In this document: positions 9,715 through 17,935 of the stretch, piece after piece | How positions within the stretch are numbered: the first letter of the stretch is position 1 | Layout of the letters: each line of letters opens with the position of its first letter | DNA from: Legionella bononiensis | GTDB lineage: Bacteria > Pseudomonadota > Gammaproteobacteria > Legionellales > Legionellaceae | Direction of reading: 5' to 3' | Assembly: GCF_016786215.1 (NCBI RefSeq) | Contig: NZ_JADOBG010000021.1 | Span: 124,001-188,000 of the forward strand | DNA length: 64,000 nucleotides | Translations under genes and position numbers: made by a program | Notes under the pieces: generated by a model | What the model saw: only the letters and a program-made list of their open reading frames with translations | What the model was told of the DNA's origin: nothing | The model's database searches: none

Positions 9715-9880
9715 TTATTTTAATGTCGCTTTACATGAATCTGACTCATCATCCGAGTCTGAATCAGATTCACCATCCCATTCTGAATCAGATTCAGATT
9801 CAGATTGAGATTCACCTAGTTGTTGTCTACGGCTGTCTAATGACTCCAGTAAGGCTTCCATTAATGGATTGCCTACATGC
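9715..9880 (-). other. Out-of-frame C-terminal extension of vipA
   Basis: Directly after the vipA A9 tract the +1 frame is open to a TAA at 9715-9717. It encodes HVGNPLMEALLESLDSRRQQ, then an acidic tail of alternating Ser with Glu or Asp (SQSESESDSE, GESDSDSDDESDS). The first part is an amphipathic helix like a WH2 or actin-binding motif, and the second is an acidic tract. Adding one A to the run would join it to VipA as a product of about 416 residues. Either the gene is frameshifted, or the tract mediates slippage or phase variation, or the read carries a homopolymer error. The sequence alone cannot decide between these. Confidence 0.7.
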
Positions 9881-10964
9881 TTTTTTTTTCTCCGGAAGCT
9901 GGAGAAGGGGTAGATGTAGATGCCTTATTTTTTGGCTGATTTCTTTTGGCCAATTCTTCAGTTAATTCTTTGAAAAAACCTTCGCCGTTAAACACCCGAC
10001 TTGGCTCTGCTGGTTTATTCGAGACAGGAGGGGGCGGTGGGGGATTTTTGGGTGGCGTTTTAATTGGGACCAACGGAATCGATACTTCTTTTTGTACTTC
10101 TGCAACTGGTGGTGTGGATGTGCTGCCAGGATCCGACGAAGAGGATTGCATGGAGTTGGTATGAGGTGGTATTGGAGAAGGCGCAGTGGTGTGTTTGTTG
10201 TGTTCTGATTCATGCACCGGTGAATCCACTTGGATGGATGGTGTGGCATTAATCAGTGCCTCATTGGTGTGTATCGAACTGGGGACAACAGTAATTTTAT
10301 CCGAACTGCTGGGTCTTCCACCGGTAATTTCATGAAGTGTATTAAGTAACTCAGCAAAAGAGGCTAATTGGCTCCTGGCTGTAGAAATTTGTGGCTGAAG
10401 AGAACGGAATAGCTGGTCATTTTGAACTTGTTCTCTTAAATGACGATTTTCGGCAGTAAGTTGAGCGTTTTCATTTTTTAATTCTTCATTTTGTTTTTTT
10501 AATAATTCAAGTTCAGAAAGATACGCTACTCTTGAATATTCCTGAGCTTTTTGTGTGGAATCTAATGCCAGTCGCAGATCTCTCATCATTCGTTCAGAAG
10601 ATGTACCATCGGGCGCTATCTGGATGTGTATCGATGAATCATTTTTCATTGCGCTGATTGGTGTATAGACTTTTAAGCCTGAATTATATTCAATTAGCGA
10701 TTTACTCCAACAGTCAAGCAAATAAGGATTCGTTTTGGCAGAGAGGTTTATTGGTATAGTAATGTATTCAATAACGCTGGCGTCATGAATTGCTTCTTGA
10801 TTCGATGAGATAAGCGTTAAAATCTCTTCAAAATAGCTGCATATGCCACTATGATTTTGTTCTTTTCCCCATCCAAGCGACCCAAGCATTGAAGATGCAC
10901 CCGTTTGTTTGTAATGGGTGACAAATTTATTAAATGATGATAGAAATTCCTTGCTCAATGGCAT
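9873..10964 (-). CDS. vipA: VipA-like actin-associated Dot/Icm effector
   Basis: A 363-residue protein with the architecture of VipA, the Legionella effector that nucleates actin and disturbs endosomal traffic. It has an N-terminal domain of about 130 residues, a coiled coil at about 146-186 (LELLKKQNEELKNENAQLTA), a Pro/Ser-rich stretch at about 228-320 with a run of prolines at 308-313, and a C-terminal amphipathic segment FFKELTEELAKRNQ at 330-343. The neighbouring Old Yellow Enzyme gene is also a vipA neighbour in L. pneumophila, as I recall. The frame stops three codons after an A9 tract (9881-9889), and an intact 54-codon tail continues in another frame, described separately. RBS AGGAGTTAAG precedes the start. 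Confidence 0.85.
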   Translation of the reverse strand: MPLSKEFLSSFNKFVTHYKQTGASSMLGSLGWGKEQNHSGICSYFEEILTLISSNQEAIHDASVIEYITIPINLSAKTNPYLLDCWSKSLIEYNSGLKVYTPISAMKNDSSIHIQIAPDGTSSERMMRDLRLALDSTQKAQEYSRVAYLSELELLKKQNEELKNENAQLTAENRHLREQVQNDQLFRSLQPQISTARSQLASFAELLNTLHEITGGRPSSSDKITVVPSSIHTNEALINATPSIQVDSPVHESEHNKHTTAPSPIPPHTNSMQSSSSDPGSTSTPPVAEVQKEVSIPLVPIKTPPKNPPPPPPVSNKPAEPSRVFNGEGFFKELTEELAKRNQPKNKASTSTPSPASGEKKSM

Positions 10965-11141
10965 CCTTAACTCCTAATCCTTGGAAGCTGATGTGATTCA
11001 TTTAATATCAATTGATCTTAAAACTCAATAAGTTTGAATTAATATTTTCACCTTGATCGAATTAAATCGCTTTAGTGAGAAAAAATACACAAAATAAGAG
11101 ATGTATTGGATTTGTTCGATGATATATTAATTACAAAAAAG

Positions 11142-11407
11142 CAGGGTTTACGAAAAACTCCCTCTCTTGTTGTTAAAAGGATTATTAATCAGTTGCTTAG
11201 TTTATGTAAATTAACTTCTCAATAACCACGGGTATTTCGTCATCCGTAACGCAGTGAAAGATCTCCAAATGTAGGCACAGCGCCACGTTCAGGAGATCCC
11301 TCATTGCATTCGGGATGACGTATCTTGAGGAAACTGAGAAGTTATAATTAAAATTCTTTATTAATTATTCCTTTTGCTTTGATCCTGGGGTATTTTCGTA
11401 AACATTG
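11142..11407 (-). mobile_element. MITE-like repeat, copy 1, interrupted by another repeat
   Basis: The left end (CAGGGTTTACGAAAAAC followed by TCTCTTGTTGTTAAAA) and right end (TTTGATCCTGGGGTATTTTCGTAA) match, in reverse orientation, the ends of copies at 13264-13388 and 56463-56539. About 180 bases (near 11177-11353) between them hold an unrelated hairpin repeat, so this copy was apparently split by a later insertion. The element ends 11 bases before the Old Yellow Enzyme start and may supply its leader. Together these elements fill most of the 454-base gap 10965-11418; the rest is AT-rich with nothing recognisable. Confidence 0.6.
11211..11345. repeat. Hairpin repeat with TAACTTCTCA ends inserted in a MITE
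   Basis: Outer inverted ends TAACTTCTCA (from 11212) and TGAGAAGTTA (to 11344) enclose an inner pair, CGTCATCC (11238) and GGATGACG (to 11320), with GATCTCC and GGAGATCC arms inside. A sister copy with the same left end lies at 14701-14827. Inner-type copies without the outer ends lie at 47776-47995 and 49795-49875. It is a non-autonomous dispersed repeat of unknown mobiliser. Confidence 0.65.
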
Positions 11408-11418
11408 TATACCTGATA

Positions 11419-12528
11419 ATGGAGACTTTAGTGAAATCAATGGATAGGCAGGACACCGATTTATTTTTACCCATGCAATTAGGCTCCCTCACCCTGGCGA
11501 ATCGAATTGTGATGGCTCCTTTGACCCGCAGCCGCGCCGGCAAGGGTGATGTTCAAGGTGCGATGAATGCAGAGTACTATGCTCAGCGTGCTTCAGCAGG
11601 TTTAATTATTTCTGAAGCAACGCAAATTTCTCAGCAAGGGAAAGGATATGCTTTTACCCCCGGCATCTATACGGAACAACAAACAGCGGGTTGGAAGCTG
11701 ACAACCGAAGCAGTTCATAAAAAGGGTGGCGTTATTTTTGCTCAATTATGGCATGTTGGTAGAATTTCTCATCCCGATTTGCAATCCGATAATCAATTGC
11801 CCGTTGCTCCCTCCGCAATACAACCAGCAGGTAAGGCATTTACCGAAACAGGATTTAAAGACTTTGTTATGCCAAGGGCATTGGAGATCAATGAATTGCC
11901 TGGCATAGTCGAACAGTATGTTCATGCCGCACAATGTGCCAAACAAGCCGGTTTTGATGGAATAGAAATTCATGCTGCCAATGGTTATTTACTGGAGCAA
12001 TTTTTAAGTGATAAAACGAATAAACGCACCGATAATTATGGTGGCAGTATTGAAAACAGAGCACGTTTATTACTTGAGGTTGTGGAAGCATTGACTGCTG
12101 TATGGCCATCAGATCGTGTGGGGATCAGGCTGTCTCCTGTCAGTCATGCTAATGATATTGATGACAGTACACCAATGGAAACATTTTCTTATGTAGTGAA
12201 GCAATTAAATCATTTTGGATTGTCTTATATCCATTGTGTTGAAGGAGAAACGATTGGGCCTCGAAACATTCCTGACAATTTCAGTTTTGCCGCCTTACGA
12301 GCACTTTATAAAGGGATTTATATAGCCAATAATGGCTATGACCTGGAGTTGGCTCTAAAAGCACGTGCAGAAAATCTGGCGGATCTTATTTGTTTTGGCC
12401 GGCCTTTTATTGCCAACCCGGATTTGGTTGAGCGTTTGAGAATTGGAGCTGCATTGACGGATGCCCCAAGGGAAACGTGGTATGGAAATGGTGCCAAAGG
12501 CTACACGGATTGGCCAGTGCACGCCTAA
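11419..12528 (+). CDS. Old Yellow Enzyme family alkene reductase
   Basis: A FMN-dependent, NAD(P)H-using reductase of the OYE/NemA family, 369 residues if started at 11419. The motifs VMAPLTRSRAG, FAQLWHVGRISHP, and EIHAANGYLLEQFLS followed by RTDNYGGSIENRARLLLEV are diagnostic of the TIM-barrel fold. Substrates in relatives are activated alkenes, nitroesters or quinones, in detoxification. A GTG at 11431 with GGAG six bases upstream, and the ATG at 11440, are alternative starts. The 3' end overlaps the convergent oxygenase gene by four bases. Confidence 0.92.
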   Translation: METLVKSMDRQDTDLFLPMQLGSLTLANRIVMAPLTRSRAGKGDVQGAMNAEYYAQRASAGLIISEATQISQQGKGYAFTPGIYTEQQTAGWKLTTEAVHKKGGVIFAQLWHVGRISHPDLQSDNQLPVAPSAIQPAGKAFTETGFKDFVMPRALEINELPGIVEQYVHAAQCAKQAGFDGIEIHAANGYLLEQFLSDKTNKRTDNYGGSIENRARLLLEVVEALTAVWPSDRVGIRLSPVSHANDIDDSTPMETFSYVVKQLNHFGLSYIHCVEGETIGPRNIPDNFSFAALRALYKGIYIANNGYDLELALKARAENLADLICFGRPFIANPDLVERLRIGAALTDAPRETWYGNGAKGYTDWPVHA

Positions 12529-13172
12529 GGTTCCTGAATCAGGATAGGATTCAGATTGGTAATAAAGGGTACACTCGTGGAGGCTGTTTTCATCCATCCA
12601 GTAATACTGTAGCGAGTATGGTGGGTAAGACAGACTTCATGGGGTAATTCACTGTTGAAACAGATGAATCGATTCCCTTTTGGATAGACCTTTTGAAGAA
12701 TGTGATCCTCTTTGGAATACAGTATTAACTCTCCACCAAAATCTTCTTGCCAGAGCTCATTTAAATAATAAACACAGGATATTTTTCTTGTTTTAGTGGT
12801 GGCGAACTGGTCGACGTGTTTTTTATAATAGGCTCCGGGCTGGTACACTGCAAAATGGGTTTCAAATTCAGTCAGTCCGAGAAATAGCGTTCGATTCAAC
12901 ATAGATGCCAACTTATTCGTCTGCTGCAAATAGGCCTGGACAGAACGCTCGGTTGACTCTTCCTCCAGCCAGCATATTTCATCAGTTCTAATGGCATTAT
13001 TATGATGAGCCTGCACCTTATGCCCAATTCGTGCGCTGCGAAATACTCCCTGTTGATGCAAGTTTTGAGCGTAGCGGATTAAAGCCTGGTAGTGTTCCTG
13101 AGCTATGAATTCATCAATGAGATGATATCCCTGAACACTGAGGTTGTGACTAATTAATTCAGGATCAAGCAC
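12525..13172 (-). CDS. 2-oxoglutarate/Fe(II) oxygenase, prolyl-4-hydroxylase type
   Basis: A 215-residue protein with a C-terminal double-stranded beta-helix oxygenase domain. The iron ligands are visible: H-x-D in KKHVDQFATT and the distal His in NSELPHEV, with the 2-oxoglutarate-binding Arg in HHTRYSITGWM. YLNELWQEDFGGELILY is the usual central strand pair. Relatives hydroxylate proline or alkylated targets; the substrate here is unknown. The stop overlaps the convergent reductase stop. Confidence 0.88.
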   Translation of the reverse strand: MLDPELISHNLSVQGYHLIDEFIAQEHYQALIRYAQNLHQQGVFRSARIGHKVQAHHNNAIRTDEICWLEEESTERSVQAYLQQTNKLASMLNRTLFLGLTEFETHFAVYQPGAYYKKHVDQFATTKTRKISCVYYLNELWQEDFGGELILYSKEDHILQKVYPKGNRFICFNSELPHEVCLTHHTRYSITGWMKTASTSVPFITNLNPILIQEP

Positions 13173-13263
13173 GTGTTTACCTTGAGAACAGTCTGTGACG
13201 AGAATTTTACGCTAAGATAAAATTCATGCAAGTTTTGTATCCAATGCAGTTTCAAAGCAGTTA

Positions 13264-13388
13264 CAGGACTTATGAAGAACCCCAAGATCAAAGCGAAAGG
13301 AGTATTTAATGAAGGAGTTTAGATAAACTAAATGACTGAACTAAAAATTTCCTTTAATGAAGAGATTGGGCTATTGTTGTAAGCCCTG
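13264..13388. mobile_element. MITE-like repeat, copy 2
   Basis: A 125-base element with terminal inverted repeats CAGGACTTATGAAGAACCCC and, reversed, CAGGGCTTACAACAAT. Internal blocks AAGATCAAAGCGAAAGGAG and AATGAAGAGATTGGGC match the other copies (11142-11407 and 56463-56539). No coding capacity is present. It lies between the starts of the oxygenase gene and the end of the zinc peptidase gene. Confidence 0.65.
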
Positions 13389-13390
13389 AT

Positions 13391-14086
13391 TTATTTGGCA
13401 GAAGCTTTACCTTCCAGAAGATATTGGTATTCACGCCATTGCGGCATGAATTGAGTCATGAGTGCATAAAATCGTTTGCTGTGACTGGCTTCAAGGAGAT
13501 GAACCAGTTCATGTACCAGTACGTATTCAAGACATACTAAAGGCTTTTTAATTAAACTGAGATTTAACCAAATTCTACGCGCCCGAGTATTGCATGAGCC
13601 CCAGCGGGTTTTCATTTTCTTTATTCCCCACTCGGTTATTGTTACATTTATGATGGCTTCCCAATGTTTGATTAGCTCAGGAAGTAGGGCTTCCATTTCT
13701 CTTCTATACCATCGATCAAGAAGTATTTGTTTTTGGCTTAACGTCGTATGAGGTTGGGTAAAAAGATGAATCAGCTCACCATCCACCTTGATTTTGGAAG
13801 GGCCATGATGTTCTTCAATAATTAATAAATAGTTTTTTCCTTGAAAGGCAATCGTTTCTCCTGTTTGCAGGCGTTCCTCTTTAAATGAAGAGCGTTCACG
13901 AATACGATTACGCTGTGCACGTATCCACTCACATTTTTCTTGAAGATGCTGTCTGATTAAACGGTCACTGTACCTTAAGGGAACGCTTACTTTAACCAAG
14001 CCATCAGGGGGATAAATTCTAAGATTCATGTTTTTAATTGGCTTTCTAGCTATTTCTATAGAAATTCCATCAATTTCAATGATCAT
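13391..14086 (-). CDS. YgjP-like zinc metallopeptidase (DUF45)
   Basis: A 231-residue protein of the YgjP/DUF45 family. The C-terminal half carries the zinc site VHELVHLLEASHSKRF (HExxH followed by a third His), preceded by the family's TRWGSCNTRARRIWLNLSL segment. The N-terminal part is the beta-rich domain with ERLQTGETIAFQGKNYLL. Relatives are predicted zinc peptidases. There is no signal peptide, so it should be cytoplasmic. The substrate is unknown. Confidence 0.9.
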   Translation of the reverse strand: MIIEIDGISIEIARKPIKNMNLRIYPPDGLVKVSVPLRYSDRLIRQHLQEKCEWIRAQRNRIRERSSFKEERLQTGETIAFQGKNYLLIIEEHHGPSKIKVDGELIHLFTQPHTTLSQKQILLDRWYRREMEALLPELIKHWEAIINVTITEWGIKKMKTRWGSCNTRARRIWLNLSLIKKPLVCLEYVLVHELVHLLEASHSKRFYALMTQFMPQWREYQYLLEGKASAK

Positions 14087-14135
14087 AAATGGATTGGTAA
14101 GAAGAAGGGGATTTCATTATACCGAAGAAAGTGCA

Positions 14136-14278
14136 ATATACCCAAGAATCTGGGAAGTGCTCAGATTATTTAAAGGAAGGAATTGAAACATTCTATTGAT
14201 TGACGGTCATCTTAGTCAGAATCTTTAAATTCCTTCATCATCCAATTCAAATCAAGCTGCGCTCAAAAATCTTGGGGT
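14136..14278. repeat. Long imperfect inverted repeat, probably a diverged MITE relative
   Basis: Inner arms GAAGGAATTGAAACATTC (14176-14193) and GAATCTTTAAATTCCTTC (14219-14236) pair well. Outer parts (ACCCAAGAATCT, and reversed AACCCCAAGATTTTTGAGCG) pair weakly. The outer right end and the ATGAAGGAATTT block resemble the MITE copy at 13264-13388 (AACCCCAAGATCAAAGCG, ATGAAGGAGTTTA). The element reaches the stop codon of the exported-protein gene at 14278. Confidence 0.4.
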
Positions 14279-14577
14279 TAACGTTCTGCACCTACACAGG
14301 GGCTATCAATGTATTCCCCATTGATGTCTAAAACCATATTGACACTGGCGCGTTGGTATCGAGCCAGGATATCGTATTCTTGTTTGGTAATGTATCCGTA
14401 GGAATTGCCACAATAGACTAATGAAGTTGCGCCCGGCCTTGGTTTAACCTGTATAGGCAGATCACAATCCCAGCGAAATTTCGTTAAATCACAGTTGGCC
14501 AGTGCAATACTGGTTGGTAATACCAATAACATGATGAGTACAAGCCATTTATTATTCATTTTTTTCTCCACTGGCAT
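14278..14577 (-). CDS. Small exported protein, unknown
   Basis: A 99-residue protein with a signal peptide ([21 protein letters not shown] from residue 7). The mature part of about 72 residues has four cysteines ([27 protein letters not shown]) that could form two disulfides in the periplasm. The sequence [20 protein letters not shown] is typical of small conserved Legionella exported proteins. The likely start is the internal Met at residue 6 or 7. I cannot assign a function. Confidence 0.7.
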   Translation of the reverse strand: MPVEKKMNNKWLVLIMLLVLPTSIALANCDLTKFRWDCDLPIQVKPRPGATSLVYCGNSYGYITKQEYDILARYQRASVNMVLDINGEYIDSPCVGAER

Positions 14578-14700
14578 AGTATTTTATTTTAAGTATAGGT
14601 TAAATCTGGAATACAAGAGGTTGAGTGGAATGAAATTATATTTAGCAAGATTTTTATTGATTTTAATGGTATATATTCAATAAATTAAATTAAAAAGTCG

Positions 14701-14827
14701 TAACTTCTCAATGAAACCAGGAGACGTCATCTCGAGCGGAGTGAGAGAACTTCTGAAACCAGCATGGAGCCTGCATTTGGAGATCCTTCATTGCGATCAG
14801 GATGACGTAATTTCCGGGACTTATTAA
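14701..14827. repeat. Hairpin repeat with TAACTTCTCA end, second copy
   Basis: It begins with TAACTTCTCA like the copy at 11212, then has inner arms GACGTCATCTCGAG and GATCAGGATGACGT with GGAGATCC between them. The right outer end is degenerate (GGGACTTATTAAGA). The whole lies in the promoter region of the VPS9-like gene and ends about 24 bases before its ATG, so it may affect that gene's expression. Confidence 0.6.
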
Positions 14828-14850
14828 GAAGATACCAAAGGTCGATAGGT

Positions 14851-15714
14851 ATGCTTACATCCAGTATTGAATATCTCCAGGCTCTTCGTAACGGTAATTA
14901 CCTTCGTTTTTTGGAATGGCCTCAATTTATCGCGCAACATTATGCAGACCCCAAATATACTATTGGTGCTGATGAAACCGTTCCTTTAATCATTTTTGAA
15001 TGGTTGAATAATGGTTTTTGTGAAGAAGATATAAAACACATGGCTGTATTGGCTGTTGTTCAAGATTTGGACTCAAGCCCGATAAGAGGGAGTTTATCCT
15101 ATGCCTTTACTTCCTTATCACTTGCGCTTATTAGTTGTATGGTCTATCAAAGTACCAATACTCAGAGTAATTTTATTAAACAAGGAAAAGTGACGGGCAA
15201 GGTTGTGTGTGAATTGATGCAGAAACAGAGTGCTCTTATGGATGAATCACAATTTGCCAGGCAGCAACAAATCGAATTTACTAGATTGATGCATTATAAA
15301 GAAATCAGTGATAGAAAAGTTGTATCTCGAGCTTTTGAACACATCAATTCAATTACTCAATTCAGATATTTAACCGAAGACTACATCTCTACCCTGGAAA
15401 ATACTCAAATTGCAGAAGATAAGTTACGTACATCAAGAATCAGTATGCTTAAAAGTCTGGCACACTATTTAAATGAACAAATGGAATATACAGATCAGGT
15501 CAAAGAAGGGATTGGATTGTATGTAACTCAATTATGGGCAATGAATCCGGCCGATTTTGAGGAAGAATATCTAAACAATATTTCCTCTGATTCCTTTGTC
15601 GCCAATTTCTGGAAAATGGCTGTAACTTATGGATTAAAATTTTTTAGCATTCTGCAGCCCAGCACAACACTGGCTATTACGGATGACTCTTCGAATACTC
15701 CTAAAATGAATTAG
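14851..15714 (+). CDS. VPS9-like Rab5 guanine-nucleotide exchange effector (Lpg0393-like)
   Basis: A 287-residue protein. Residues 38-92 match the core of the VPS9 exchange domain: GADETVPLIIFEWL parallels the eukaryotic A-D-D-x-x-P-x-L-x-Y helix, and RGSLSYAFTSLSLAL parallels G-E-x-G-Y-Y-x-T-S-L. Asp41 and Tyr84 occupy the catalytic Asp and Tyr positions. Length, fold signature and position upstream of ogt-rplS-trmD match L. pneumophila Lpg0393, a reported VPS9-like Rab5/21/22 GEF. The helical C-terminal part is not recognisable. Likely a Dot/Icm substrate acting on host endosomes. Confidence 0.75.
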   Translation: MLTSSIEYLQALRNGNYLRFLEWPQFIAQHYADPKYTIGADETVPLIIFEWLNNGFCEEDIKHMAVLAVVQDLDSSPIRGSLSYAFTSLSLALISCMVYQSTNTQSNFIKQGKVTGKVVCELMQKQSALMDESQFARQQQIEFTRLMHYKEISDRKVVSRAFEHINSITQFRYLTEDYISTLENTQIAEDKLRTSRISMLKSLAHYLNEQMEYTDQVKEGIGLYVTQLWAMNPADFEEEYLNNISSDSFVANFWKMAVTYGLKFFSILQPSTTLAITDDSSNTPKMN

Positions 15715-15726
15715 TTTGTGAACGCT

Positions 15727-16188
15727 TTATATGCCAGCTTCATGAGCGAGTAAGGCTTCTTTATAGGTAATGGATTCGGAATTACCCATATAACCACCAA
15801 GATTATCTTTTCCAACAACTCGATGACAAGGGATAAATAAAGCCAGTGGATTGCGCTTGCAGGCCTGTCCTATGGCTCTGGGGCTGCTTTGAAGCTTTAG
15901 CGCTAATTCACCATAGGTTAATGTCCGACCTACAGGAATCACTAGAAGTGCATTCCAAACGTTCAGTTGGTAAAGACTACCTTTAGGTTTTAATTGCAAT
16001 TGAAATCGATGATGAGGATCAGCGTAATAGGCTTCAAGTTCCGCCCCAATAGCATGAGCCAGATTGGAATTAGCAGGGCTACCTGATTTTTGAGTGAATG
16101 AGGCATTAAAAACAAAATGCTCATCATGGGCTACTTCAAGTCTACCCCACGGGGTAGTAAAAATAGACATGACGAGCATTGAATTCAA
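15727..16188 (-). CDS. ogt: Methylated-DNA-protein cysteine methyltransferase
   Basis: Suicide repair protein that removes alkyl groups from O6-alkylguanine. The active site LFIPCHRVVGKDNLGGY is intact, preceded by the helix-turn-helix region TYGELALKLQSSPRAIGQA. The frame allows 153 residues; an internal Met (MSIFTTPWGRLEV, at 16170) is the better N-terminus, giving a somewhat short family member. It ends in a typical short tail and lies four bases from rplS on the same strand. Confidence 0.93.
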   Translation of the reverse strand: MNSMLVMSIFTTPWGRLEVAHDEHFVFNASFTQKSGSPANSNLAHAIGAELEAYYADPHHRFQLQLKPKGSLYQLNVWNALLVIPVGRTLTYGELALKLQSSPRAIGQACKRNPLALFIPCHRVVGKDNLGGYMGNSESITYKEALLAHEAGI

Positions 16189-16191
16189 GAA

Positions 16192-16557
16192 TTAATCGCC
16201 TTTTTTACCTGACAATTTTTCTTTAATACGTGCAGCACGACCAGCAAGGTTACGTAAGTAATACAGTTTTGCACGACGTACATCACCACGACGCTTAACA
16301 GTGATACTGTCTACGATTGGGCTGTAGGTTTGGAAAACACGTTCAACACCAACGTTATGAGAAATCTTGCGAACAGTGAACGCGGAATTCAAACCACGAT
16401 TTCTCTTGGCTATAACGATACCTTCAAAAGCCTGTAAACGTTCACGAGTACCTTCAATTACTTTAACTTGAACAAGAACAGTGTCACCTGGATTAAACTC
16501 AGGAATTTCCTTGCCTTGCATTTGCTCAGCATTTAATTGGTCAATAATATTAGTCAT
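16192..16557 (-). CDS. rplS: 50S ribosomal protein L19
   Basis: A 121-residue L19. Diagnostic segments are [56 protein letters not shown] and [16 protein letters not shown]. It is the last ribosomal gene of the rpsP-rimM-trmD-rplS operon, with a GGAGTAG-type ribosome binding site and a 99-base spacer after trmD. Confidence 0.98.
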   Translation of the reverse strand: MTNIIDQLNAEQMQGKEIPEFNPGDTVLVQVKVIEGTRERLQAFEGIVIAKRNRGLNSAFTVRKISHNVGVERVFQTYSPIVDSITVKRRGDVRRAKLYYLRNLAGRAARIKEKLSGKKGD

Positions 16558-16656
16558 GGACTACTCCTAAAATTGGTTTATCCTCAACAGGAATCACCGT
16601 GTTCGCATTTATAACTATTCAGCATCTGATTCTTGGATGCTCTGAAATCTGCCTGT

Positions 16657-17421
16657 TTACTGCCTGTAATTCGGTGGTAAACGATGCTCTTCCTGAAACT
16701 CCGCAAGCAATTGCCTGTCGGTTTCATTCAACTGCATGTGTTCCAGTAAATCCGGACGTTTAAGCCAGGTTTTACCCAGGGATTGTTTTCTTCGCCATCG
16801 CTCTATGTCCCTATGGTTCCCACCTAATAAAACAGGAGGTACTTCCATACCGTTTATGGTTGCAGGCCGGGTATAATGAGGACAGTCGAGTAATCCATTC
16901 ATAAATGAATCTTGCTCTGCTGAACCAAGATGCCCAAGACTGCCGGGTATCAAGCGAATTATGGCGTCAATAAACACCATGGCAGCTAATTCACCGCCAC
17001 TTAATACAAAATCCCCAAGCGACCATTCTTCATCCACATGATGACTAATGATACGCTCATCAATTCCTTCATATCGTCCTGCTATAAACAGCAGGGGTTG
17101 CCTCTCATTTGCCACTTGGTTTAAGTCGGCTTGACGGATTACTTTACCCTGAGGACTTAAGTAAATCGTTTTGCAGTTATCTGGCATTTGACTGCGCGCA
17201 TGCACAATTGCCGCATGCAGTGGTTCATACATCATGACCATTCCTGGTCCACCACCATAAGGCTTATCATCTACCTGCCTATAGGGTCTGGATGACCAAT
17301 CACGTGGATTCCAGTGCGCAATGTGTACCAGGTTCTGTTCAATTGCCCTACCGGTAATTCCGTATTTTAATCCATCCATTATTTCTGGAATCAAACTGAT
17401 TACACCCAGATGCAGAACCAC
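16657..17421 (-). CDS. trmD: tRNA (guanine-N1)-methyltransferase TrmD
   Basis: The enzyme methylates G37 of tRNAs to prevent frameshifting, using S-adenosylmethionine. The 254-residue protein shows RQVDDKPYGGGPGMVMMYEP, LLFIAGRYEGIDERI and WSLGDFVLSGGELAAM, which form the SPOUT trefoil knot. The start is a GTG placed immediately after the rimM stop codon, so translation of the two genes is probably coupled. Confidence 0.97.
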   Translation of the reverse strand: MVLHLGVISLIPEIMDGLKYGITGRAIEQNLVHIAHWNPRDWSSRPYRQVDDKPYGGGPGMVMMYEPLHAAIVHARSQMPDNCKTIYLSPQGKVIRQADLNQVANERQPLLFIAGRYEGIDERIISHHVDEEWSLGDFVLSGGELAAMVFIDAIIRLIPGSLGHLGSAEQDSFMNGLLDCPHYTRPATINGMEVPPVLLGGNHRDIERWRRKQSLGKTWLKRPDLLEHMQLNETDRQLLAEFQEEHRLPPNYRQ

Positions 17422-17931
17422 TTAAAAATCCACATCCCAGTCGACAGTAATGACTTTTTCGGTGTCATTGATATCCATTATAAATTGCCCCGGTAAATAA
17501 GGTATTAAATGCCTTTTTTCACCTTGGACTACCAATACATCATTAGAGCCAGTCGGCATCACTTCAGTTACAACTCCAAAGGGTATGCCTTGTTGGTTTA
17601 TCACCTTCATGCCTACCAGTTGGTGCCAGTAATACTCACCTGGTTCTAATTCAGCAAGCTGTTCTTTTTGAACAGCAATTTCAATATTGGTAAGTCGAGA
17701 AACCAGCTCACGATCAGGGTAACCTTCTATTTGCGCTATTATGGCTTTGTTATGTACTTCGATACATAATAGCTTAACAGGTTGCCACTGATTATTTAAA
17801 AAGGCATGCCAGTCTGTATATCTCAGAATATTATCTCGCGGATCTGTGAAGGAATGAACCGTAACAAAGCCTTTAATACCATGAGGGCGGCCGAAACGGC
17901 CTAATACTACCCAGTTTGCCTGATTATTCAC
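17422..17931 (-). CDS. rimM: 16S rRNA processing factor RimM
   Basis: A 169-residue ribosome maturation factor for the 30S head. The N-terminal beta-barrel is signalled by VVLGRFGRPHGIKGFVTVHS and the C-terminal PRC-barrel by GEYYWHQLVGMKVINQQG, then LIPYLPGQFIMDIN. It lies five bases after rpsP and abuts trmD. Confidence 0.96.
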   Translation of the reverse strand: MNNQANWVVLGRFGRPHGIKGFVTVHSFTDPRDNILRYTDWHAFLNNQWQPVKLLCIEVHNKAIIAQIEGYPDRELVSRLTNIEIAVQKEQLAELEPGEYYWHQLVGMKVINQQGIPFGVVTEVMPTGSNDVLVVQGEKRHLIPYLPGQFIMDINDTEKVITVDWDVDF

Positions 17932-17935
17932 GTTA

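Noticed and set aside
9678..9965. A 95-residue plus-strand frame over the vipA tail
   Set aside because: It is the complement of the acidic repeats and the A tract; the minus-strand reading explains the sequence better.
9946..10164. A Gly-rich 72-residue frame opposite vipA
   Set aside because: The Gly run is the complement of the VipA poly-proline codons; it is a shadow.
11212..11344. Rho-independent terminator
   Set aside because: The structure is long, has outer inverted ends and occurs in several other places, so it is a dispersed repeat and not a simple terminator.
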